From NCBI GenBank assembly GCA_025451145.1, contig JANWKX010000143.1:1-5368 (forward strand): a stretch of DNA of 5,368 bases, read 5' to 3'. The notes under the pieces are model-generated. The model was not told the origin of the DNA. It was given only the letters and a program-made list of their open reading frames with translations, and ran no database searches. The first letter of the stretch is position 1, and every line of letters begins with the position of its first letter. Below are positions 1 to 5,368 of the stretch, piece after piece. Source of the stretch: Vampirovibrionales bacterium. GTDB taxonomy: Bacteria > Cyanobacteriota > Vampirovibrionia > Vampirovibrionales > JAGQHJ01. A program made the position numbers and the translations under genes.

Positions 1-992
1 ACACTGGCTTCCAGATTCGCCTGGGCCTGGATGATCCCACCTGGGGCATTCAAGGTTCCGGTATTGATAATGGCGTCCTGAACCCCTTGAACGGCTTGCT
101 TGAGGCTTTGATCCACCGTCACATTGACGGATATATTATCATCCACGGTCATGGTGATTTGAGACCCAACAGCTAGATTGATTTGCCCTTGTGGCGCATA
201 GATATTCCCGGCATTTTCAACATGGCCTCCGCTGAGGACTACGTATCCTCCAGGTTGGGTCTGAATCGTCCCCTGGTTAATCACCGAAGCACTGGGATTA
301 CTGCCTTGGGTGAAGGTGTATTGGCCGTTTAAGAAGTTCTGGTCAGAGATACCCAAGGTTGTCGCGTGTAAAGCCCCCACGTTCACCTGAGCGCTTGATC
401 CAAAGATAATCCCTGAAGGGTTGGTGATGAAAACCTGACCGTTGCTGTTCATCGTTCCTAAGATTTCAGACGGGGCAGCTGTCCCAACCACCCGGTTCAA
501 AATGACCGACTGGGCACTCGGCAGATTAAAGTTAACGGTTTCGCCCTGGTTGATGTTAAAGGTCTGATAATTGGCAATGGAATGCGTCGCCTGGGTGGAA
601 ACGTTCAGGGTATTGCCCGTCTGTTGAAACTGGACATTACCGGCCATGGATTGATACCCGGTGGGCAGGGTATAGCCAAGGCCATGAAGCAACAAAATAA
701 CTGAAGACGACAACGCCACCGAATGGGCTAGCCTAAACGGTGTTGAAAATTGCTCAAAATACGCCTCTAGTAAAGGCGGAGGGAGATCCAAGGTTTCTAA
801 ACGTAAGATATCGGTTAAGGCGGTGTATTCCTGATGGAGGTTAAGATTGTGAGGGAGCAGGTTTCCCAGAGAGCCAAAGAGCTCAGACAGGGATTTCAGC
901 TCATGTTTGTAGAAGACGGTAATGGCATGCTCAAAATAGCCGATATACCGGCTATGACAGTAGCGGTCATGAAGCAGGGCCTTGAGAAACAT
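1..992 (-). CDS. Filamentous haemagglutinin N-terminal (TPS) domain exoprotein, 5' part only
   Basis: The first 330 codons of a longer gene are open from the ATG at 990-992 to the left edge. Residues 1-85 look soluble and are rich in His, Tyr and Leu. Residues 86-105 form a signal-like segment with R87 and H90 before a core containing SVALSSSVILLL, followed by GYTLPTG. From about residue 110 the haemagglutination-activity/TPS domain begins: NTLNV (128-132), NYQTFNI (141-147), VILNRVVG (163-170), ILGTMNSNGQVF (177-188) and NPSGIIFG (191-198). After about residue 240, short beta-helix-like strands follow (NQGTIQTQPGGY, NTGTLNAPGG). In this family the domain is recognised by an Omp85-type TpsB pore, and the protein is secreted or displayed as a long beta-helix. 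No tpsB gene is visible. The ATG is supported by an in-frame TAA two codons upstream and by GAAGG at 999-1003. The only other ATG codon, at residue 116, lies after the signal segment. Passenger function cannot be judged. The family call is firm; the role of the first 85 residues is unknown. Confidence 0.88.
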   Translation of the reverse strand, partial: MFLKALLHDRYCHSRYIGYFEHAITVFYKHELKSLSELFGSLGNLLPHNLNLHQEYTALTDILRLETLDLPPPLLEAYFEQFSTPFRLAHSVALSSSVILLLHGLGYTLPTGYQSMAGNVQFQQTGNTLNVSTQATHSIANYQTFNINQGETVNFNLPSAQSVILNRVVGTAAPSEILGTMNSNGQVFITNPSGIIFGSSAQVNVGALHATTLGISDQNFLNGQYTFTQGSNPSASVINQGTIQTQPGGYVVLSGGHVENAGNIYAPQGQINLAVGSQITMTVDDNISVNVTVDQSLKQAVQGVQDAIINTGTLNAPGGIIQAQANLEAS

Positions 993-1156
993 ACCTTACC
1001 TTCAGACAAATAAGTCGATGAATTACCCACAGGAACGAGGTAGGTATCGACCGAAAAGCCATTGTTCTGAATGGAAGTGATATGAATCGTTACAGTAAAA
1101 GATGTATTTTTTCACAGTGCGATACACACATTCACCCATTTGAATGAAGGATTGGC
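993..1156. other. Intergenic gap between pump stop and exoprotein start
   Basis: This 164-base non-coding gap separates two genes on the same strand. It holds the exoprotein ribosome binding site at its left end and a small hairpin at its right end. I looked for a sigma-70 promoter reading leftward. The stretch around 1085-1120 is AT-rich, but I found no -35/-10 pair with normal spacing that I would defend. Whether the exoprotein is read from its own promoter or by readthrough from the efflux operon cannot be decided from the sequence alone. Confidence 0.5.
999..1003 (-). promoter_or_regulatory. Ribosome binding site of the TPS exoprotein gene
   Basis: On the minus strand GAAGG lies 6 bases before the ATG at 990-992, inside GAAGGTAAGGT. 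An in-frame TAA stop at 996-998 lies between this site and the ATG, so translation cannot begin further upstream in this frame. This supports the early start and therefore the long N-terminal extension. The spacing is slightly short but acceptable. Confidence 0.6.
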
Positions 1157-1172
1157 TCAGATCTTAATCTGA
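1129..1172 (-). repeat. Two short tandem inverted repeats at the 3' end of the pump gene
   Basis: The first stem is a perfect 6-bp inverted repeat, TCAGAT (1157-1162) with ATCTGA (1167-1172) around a 4-base loop. It overlaps the pump stop codon at 1157-1159. The second is a perfect 6-bp repeat, CATTCA (1129-1134) with TGAATG (1141-1146) around a 6-base loop, beginning 10 bases past the stop. Both stems are short and AT-rich, and no U-run follows either in the direction of transcription, so neither fits a classical intrinsic terminator. They may be weak 3'-end RNA structures or chance matches. Confidence 0.25.
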
Positions 1173-4100
1173 TCAACAGACACAGGAGTTTGACGTCGAA
1201 ATCGCTTTTTTAAATTCGTTTTAAAGGCATCATAGGCTTGTTTGATCAAGACATATTGAACGGGCACAATAAACAAGCTGAGTAAGGTGGAGAGGATCAT
1301 ACCGCCAAAAACCGTTGTCCCAATGACTTGCCTGGCTTGAGACCCTGCGCCATCGGCAAAAACCAGAGGAATGACGCCAATAATAAAGGCCATGGAGGTC
1401 ATAATAATGGGTCGAAAACGTAACCTTGCAGAGGAAATAGCGGCATCCAAATAGGAATAGCCTTGTTCGACCAACTGGTTAGCAAACTCAACAATCAAAA
1501 TGGCGTTCTTGCTGGCCAAGCCAATGAGCAGAATAATGCCGATTTGAGTAAAAATATTGTTATCCATGCCCCTGACCTGAATCGCCAGTAAGGCCCCTAG
1601 CATGGCCAATGGCACCGAGAGGATAATAATAAACGGATCAATAAAGCTCTCGTATTGCGCGGCAAGGACCAGAAAGACAAACAGAATGCCAAGCCCCAGA
1701 AACAGAACCATTTGCCCTCCTGCTTCACTCTGTTCAAGATAAAGACCAGCCCATTCATATCCAAACTGCCGGGGAAGCTGGCTTGCTAAACGAGCCATGG
1801 CATCCATGGCGCTTCCGGAACTGACGCCCGGTGAAGGGGCACCATCGATTTCAGTGGCCCTCATCAAGTTAAAGTGTGAAATAATCGGCGGACCACTCTC
1901 CTCATGAATCGTTAAAAACGTCTTCAAAGGGGCGATCTGCCCCATGGCATTGTTGACATAAAATTGATCAAAGACCTTGGGCGAATCCCGATAGGCCGAA
2001 TCGGCCTGGGTATATACACGATAGGAACGATTTTCAAAGGTAAAGTCGTTTACGTAGGCCGACCCCAAAAGGATTTGAAGGGTTTGAATGACATTCTCAA
2101 CCGGAACCCCCATGGCCGTTGCGAGTTCTCGTTTAATGTCGATTTTTAACAGAGGGCTATCGGTACTAAAGGTTGCAAATAGGCCCGTTAAATCCTTTTC
2201 TTTCCTACCGGCATTTAAAAGTTGAAACTGGGCCTTGGCAAGCTCCTCCAGTGACGTATTACCGGCTTTATCTTCGAGGAAAAATTGAAATCCGCCCATG
2301 TTGCCAATCCCCTGTACGGCCGGTGGTTCAAAAGGAACCACAATCGCTTCCGGAATCGATAAGAGCTGCATCCGGATTTTTTGGATTAATGCAGCAGCGG
2401 ATTGATCACGGTGTCGACGCTCGCCAATGGGTTTTAAGGGAACAAAGATGATGCCCCGGTTAGCGGCATTGCCACTAAAGCCAAAGCCACTAATGGCAAA
2501 AACCCCGTTCACTTCTGGATGAGGCAGAATAATATTTTCAACTTTCTGAATGACCTTTCTCAAATAATCCGGAGATGTACCCTCCGGTGCTTGTGCCGCC
2601 ACAATAAAGTACCCTTGGTCTTCTGTCGGGATAAAGCCCTTGGGAACCAGCGCAAATAAAATCAATGTGCTGGCAATTAAACCGACAAAAACGATCATGA
2701 CTAAGCGTCTTTGATGAATCACCAACTGAAGGAGTTTGGCGTAAGTATGATTCAAAAAGTGAATGATTTGATTGACCCCGTGGAAAAATCCCTTTGAATT
2801 CTCGTGGGTATTGGGCTTCAATAGCAAGGCAGACAGTGCGGGTGTCAGGGTGACCGCGTTGAATGCCGAGATGGCCACAGAAAAAGCAATGGTTAAGGCA
2901 AACTGTTGATAGAGCATTCCGGTGGTTCCAGGGAAAAAGGCCACTGGGGTAAATACGGCAATGAGCACCAATGCGGTTGCAATAACAGCGCCGAAGACTT
3001 CTTTCATGCCCATTATTGCTGCCTGCATAGGAGTTAATTCCGGGTTTTCTTCCATTTGCCTTGAAATATTTTCGATAACCACAATGGCATCATCCACCAC
3101 AATCCCTGTGGCCAGGATAATACCGAACATGGTGAGCAAATTAATACTGAACCCAAATATCTTCATAAAGAAGAAGGTTCCCACAAGGGAGACTGGAATG
3201 GTTAACGTAGGAATCAGGGTTGTGCGCCAACTTTGCAGAAAGAGAAAGATAACGACAATGACGAAGAAAATCGCTTCAATCAGGGTTTTATTGACTTCAT
3301 GGATGGATTCTTTAATAAATGTTGTCGGATCGAAACCCACTTCATAGGTGAGGCCGGGCGGAAACTGCCGTTTCATAACGGCTAATTCCTTGTTCACCTG
3401 ATCCGCTAAGGCGAGTGCATTGGTTCCGGGCAACTGAACCAAGCCAAAACCAACACTATTATGTCGCGCCCAGCGAATACTTTTATTGTAATCTTCCGCA
3501 CCCAACTCTGCCCTTCCGACATCAGAGAGGCGGATGACTGAGCCATCGGGGCCCATCCTGAGCACCAGGTGATTAAACTCGTTCTCATCCCTTAACCGCC
3601 CCTGAACCAGCACCGGGAGCTGGTACATTTGTTCATGGGCTAAAGGCGGTTGCCCAATTTGCCCTGCAGGGACTTCAACGTTCTGAGACTGCAAGGCACG
3701 GGTCACATCTGTCGCGCTAAGCCCTCTTGCGGAAAGCTTAATCGGATCAAGCCAGAGGCGCATGGCGTACTTGCGCTCACCGAACATATTAATCCGCCCA
3801 AGGCCTTTGATTCGCTTTAAATGTTCAACCACATAGCGATCAACGTAGTTGGAAATAAATTTGTGATCGTAACGATCATCCGGGCTAAAAAAGGCAAGCC
3901 CCATAATAAAGGACTTACTAATTTTTTGGACGGTCACCCCTGTGGCTTTCACTTCTTGAGGGAGCCTGCCCATCGCAATATCAACGCGGTTTTTAACATC
4001 CATCACCGCTTTATCAATATCTCTACCGTGATCAAAGGTGATATTAATAGTACTTAAGCCGTCGTTGGTACTGGTGGATTCAATATACTTCATCCCTTCG

Positions 4101-4318
4101 ACGCCGTTAATTTCTTGCTCCAAGGGCGTTGTGAGAGCAGATTCCACGGTTTCGGCATTGGCTCCGTTGTACATGGCAATCACTGTTACTTGCGGTGGTG
4201 CGATATCAGGGTATTGCTGTACAGGGATGTAAATGATGGAGATGAGGCCTAAAAGAACAATAACTGCCGCAATGACGGTCGCAAAAACCGGCCGCTTGAT
4301 AAAATAATCAGAAAACAT
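1157..4318 (-). CDS. RND multidrug efflux pump, HAE-1 (AcrB-like) inner-membrane permease
   Basis: This complete gene encodes 1053 residues, close to AcrB's 1049. Such pumps are proton-driven homotrimers that export drugs and other amphiphiles through an adaptor and an outer-membrane channel. It has the usual twofold layout: TM1 at about 10-32, a periplasmic porter loop, TM2-TM6 at about 345-498, TM7 at about 538-557, a second loop, and TM8-TM12 at about 870-1025. Proton-relay residues are all present: D409 and D410 in GIVVDDAIVV (AcrB D407/D408), K937 in LASKNAIL (K940), R967 (R971) and T974 (T978). The aromatic deep pocket is kept as F137, F179, F607, F612, F614 and F625, matching AcrB F136, F178, F610, F615, F617 and F628, with a glycine-rich switch loop at 610-620. 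These features favour the drug-exporting class over metal-exporting RND pumps. The actual substrate cannot be read from sequence. The ATG at 4316-4318 begins the standard MFxDYFIKRPVFA opening, and AAAGGAG precedes it. Nothing appears truncated or mutated. Confidence 0.97.
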   Translation of the reverse strand: MFSDYFIKRPVFATVIAAVIVLLGLISIIYIPVQQYPDIAPPQVTVIAMYNGANAETVESALTTPLEQEINGVEGMKYIESTSTNDGLSTINITFDHGRDIDKAVMDVKNRVDIAMGRLPQEVKATGVTVQKISKSFIMGLAFFSPDDRYDHKFISNYVDRYVVEHLKRIKGLGRINMFGERKYAMRLWLDPIKLSARGLSATDVTRALQSQNVEVPAGQIGQPPLAHEQMYQLPVLVQGRLRDENEFNHLVLRMGPDGSVIRLSDVGRAELGAEDYNKSIRWARHNSVGFGLVQLPGTNALALADQVNKELAVMKRQFPPGLTYEVGFDPTTFIKESIHEVNKTLIEAIFFVIVVIFLFLQSWRTTLIPTLTIPVSLVGTFFFMKIFGFSINLLTMFGIILATGIVVDDAIVVIENISRQMEENPELTPMQAAIMGMKEVFGAVIATALVLIAVFTPVAFFPGTTGMLYQQFALTIAFSVAISAFNAVTLTPALSALLLKPNTHENSKGFFHGVNQIIHFLNHTYAKLLQLVIHQRRLVMIVFVGLIASTLILFALVPKGFIPTEDQGYFIVAAQAPEGTSPDYLRKVIQKVENIILPHPEVNGVFAISGFGFSGNAANRGIIFVPLKPIGERRHRDQSAAALIQKIRMQLLSIPEAIVVPFEPPAVQGIGNMGGFQFFLEDKAGNTSLEELAKAQFQLLNAGRKEKDLTGLFATFSTDSPLLKIDIKRELATAMGVPVENVIQTLQILLGSAYVNDFTFENRSYRVYTQADSAYRDSPKVFDQFYVNNAMGQIAPLKTFLTIHEESGPPIISHFNLMRATEIDGAPSPGVSSGSAMDAMARLASQLPRQFGYEWAGLYLEQSEAGGQMVLFLGLGILFVFLVLAAQYESFIDPFIIILSVPLAMLGALLAIQVRGMDNNIFTQIGIILLIGLASKNAILIVEFANQLVEQGYSYLDAAISSARLRFRPIIMTSMAFIIGVIPLVFADGAGSQARQVIGTTVFGGMILSTLLSLFIVPVQYVLIKQAYDAFKTNLKKRFRRQTPVSVDQIKI

Positions 4319-4324
4319 GCCGGG

Positions 4325-5368
4325 TTACTCCTTTGCCAGCCTAACCACCGGCACATTATCCTGTAGCTTTTGGATATTACCGGTAATAAGTTGATCACCA
4401 GCCTTTAAGCCAGATTGAACAACGACATTTTGATCATCGATAGGTCCCAATTGAATGGGTTTTAATTTGGCAACGAGGCCTTTGGGAGAACGTTCGGCGA
4501 TGTAGACAAAGGGTTGGCCTGCTTGGCGAAACACCGCTTCTATGGGAATTTTAATTGTTTCTGTTTGACCCCAGATGAGCCTTGCTTTCAGGCGTTGAGC
4601 CATGGCTAGGAGATCGTTTCCATTTACGATTTTTGCTTTGACCAAAAATGTTTGTGAGTTGGGATCGACTTTAGGCTCAATATAGCTAATTTTGGCTGTG
4701 GCTAGGTGCTCATCCTGAATGGAATCCAACGCCATGGAGGTTCCCAACTTCAACTTTGAACGATAGTCCGCGGGAATAGCCACTTCAATTTCCAGATTCA
4801 GGCTATCCGTTAAACTCGTCAGACTCGTTTCAGGGCCCACCATATCCCCGACCTTTGCAATTAATGTTCCGATACGACCTGAAAACGGTGCTTTGATGGT
4901 GTAATAGGATAGGTTGGCCTGAGCGCTGGAAAAACTGGCGTTATCGCGATTGATATTGGCATAGGATTGCTTGAGTTCCGATTCTTTAGCGCCAATATTG
5001 GCTTTCATAGTCTTATATCGATTTTCCAGCTCAATGACTGTGGTTTCATACTGTTCAGCATCTTTAGCGCTAACAGTATGATCTTGCTGGAGCTGTTGAT
5101 AGCGTTCCAGTTGTTTCCGGTTAAATGCCAGTTGTGCCTGAATTCCAGCCAATTCTGCTTTTTGAGAATCAATCGATCTTAATAAAACATTGGGGGCCAG
5201 TTGGGTTGACCTTCGGATTGCATCCAAGCTGCTGACCAAAGCTTGTTGTTGGCTTGCATCCAGTTGAAACAAGGGTTGCCCTACATGAACGGATTGTCCG
5301 TCTTCCACCAAGACACGCAAGAGTCGACCACTCACCTGGGGATGGATATCCGTGGCATGCTTACTATC
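4325..5368 (-). CDS. RND efflux membrane fusion protein (periplasmic adaptor), N-terminus outside window
   Basis: This is the C-terminal 347 residues of an AcrA-like (HlyD-superfamily) adaptor, which links the inner-membrane pump to an outer-membrane channel. The frame stays open to the right edge. The GTG at 5333-5335 is probably an internal valine, because it begins a VSGRL segment of the lipoyl domain and 11 in-frame codons precede it. The true start, with the signal peptide or lipoprotein leader, is missing. Numbering from the right edge: the first half of the biotinyl-lipoyl domain is about residues 12-37 (VSGRLLRVLVEDGQSVHVGQ), followed by a long alpha-helical coiled-coil hairpin at about 38-150. 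The second lipoyl half has APFSGRIG at about 160-167, then come a beta-barrel at about 190-260 and a membrane-proximal domain ending in VRLAKE. The hairpin tip has R89, L93 and S100, the R-x3-L-x6-S motif of adaptors that dock TolC-type channels. The pump gene starts 6 bases after the stop, so the two genes form one operon. The promoter and any regulator lie beyond the window. Confidence 0.94.
   Translation of the reverse strand, partial: DSKHATDIHPQVSGRLLRVLVEDGQSVHVGQPLFQLDASQQQALVSSLDAIRRSTQLAPNVLLRSIDSQKAELAGIQAQLAFNRKQLERYQQLQQDHTVSAKDAEQYETTVIELENRYKTMKANIGAKESELKQSYANINRDNASFSSAQANLSYYTIKAPFSGRIGTLIAKVGDMVGPETSLTSLTDSLNLEIEVAIPADYRSKLKLGTSMALDSIQDEHLATAKISYIEPKVDPNSQTFLVKAKIVNGNDLLAMAQRLKARLIWGQTETIKIPIEAVFRQAGQPFVYIAERSPKGLVAKLKPIQLGPIDDQNVVVQSGLKAGDQLITGNIQKLQDNVPVVRLAKE
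4328..4334 (-). promoter_or_regulatory. Ribosome binding site of the RND pump gene
   Basis: On the minus strand AAAGGAG ends 9 bases before the pump ATG and lies within the last sense codons of the adaptor gene, just before its TAA at 4325-4327. This strong, well-placed site fixes the pump start and indicates coupled expression of the two genes from one transcript. Confidence 0.8.

Noticed and set aside
663..992. Possible frameshift joining an unrelated small gene to a TPS gene
   Set aside because: The frame is continuous from the ATG at 992 through the signal segment into the TPS domain without a stop. There is no sequence sign of a frameshift, so it is treated as one protein.
1056..1078. 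Possible hairpin CCATT-GTTCTG-AATGG in the intergenic gap
   Set aside because: A 5-bp stem with a 6-base loop and no following U-run on the transcribed strand is too weak to call a terminator or operator.
1081..1125. AT-rich stretch considered as a leftward promoter for the exoprotein gene
   Set aside because: No -35 and -10 hexamers with 16-18 base spacing and reasonable match could be found.
1964..2451. Two plus-strand open frames of 61 and 92 codons
   Set aside because: Both are antisense to conserved parts of the pump and show no family motifs. They are shadows of the real gene.
2922..3347. A 141-codon plus-strand open frame
   Set aside because: It lies fully inside the pump gene on the opposite strand, opposite transmembrane-coding sequence, and has no recognisable domain. 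It is best explained as an antisense shadow of the pump reading frame.
3406..3588. A 60-codon minus-strand open frame overlapping the pump in another frame
   Set aside because: It is an out-of-frame overlap within a well-conserved segment of the pump, with no independent coding support.
3821..4232. Two plus-strand open frames of 78 and 64 codons
   Set aside because: They lie antisense to the pump N-terminal region, overlap each other and have no recognisable domain.
4967..5182. A 71-codon plus-strand open frame
   Set aside because: It is antisense to the coiled-coil hairpin of the adaptor, and its Phe/Leu-rich composition mirrors the Lys/Gln/Glu-rich codons of the real gene.

Overview
The window comes from a Gram-negative (diderm) bacterium. 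All of its coding content lies on the minus strand. From right to left in the given coordinates, the order of transcription is: the 3' part of a membrane fusion protein (periplasmic adaptor) gene, a complete RND drug-efflux pump gene of the HAE-1/AcrB family, a 164-base gap, and the 5' part of a large secreted protein with a filamentous-haemagglutinin (two-partner secretion, TPS) N-terminal domain. Both outer genes run off the window. No RNA gene, insertion sequence, CRISPR array or convincing intrinsic terminator was found.

Region 4325-5368 is the adaptor, and region 1157-4318 is the pump. Only 6 bases separate the adaptor stop from the pump start, and the pump's Shine-Dalgarno sequence lies inside the last codons of the adaptor gene, so the two almost certainly form one operon. 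The pump would use the proton gradient to extrude hydrophobic or amphiphilic compounds, with the adaptor bridging it to a TolC-type outer-membrane channel. The adaptor keeps the R-x3-L-x6-S hairpin-tip motif used to dock TolC-family channels. No channel gene and no regulator gene are in the window; they lie upstream of the adaptor or elsewhere in the genome.

Region 1-992 encodes the first 330 residues of a TPS-type exoprotein. It has about 85 soluble-looking residues before its signal-like hydrophobic stretch, which is the least ordinary thing in the window. Region 993-1156 holds its ribosome binding site and two small hairpins behind the pump stop codon.

The lineage is uncertain. GC content looks intermediate. 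From memory of family sequences, the pump's wording resembles HAE-1 pumps of Cyanobacteria and their non-photosynthetic relatives at least as well as enterobacterial AcrB. This is a recollection-based hint and was not tested by any search. Overall the window looks like an ordinary efflux operon next to a surface or secreted protein gene, and I see no clear new multi-gene system in it.
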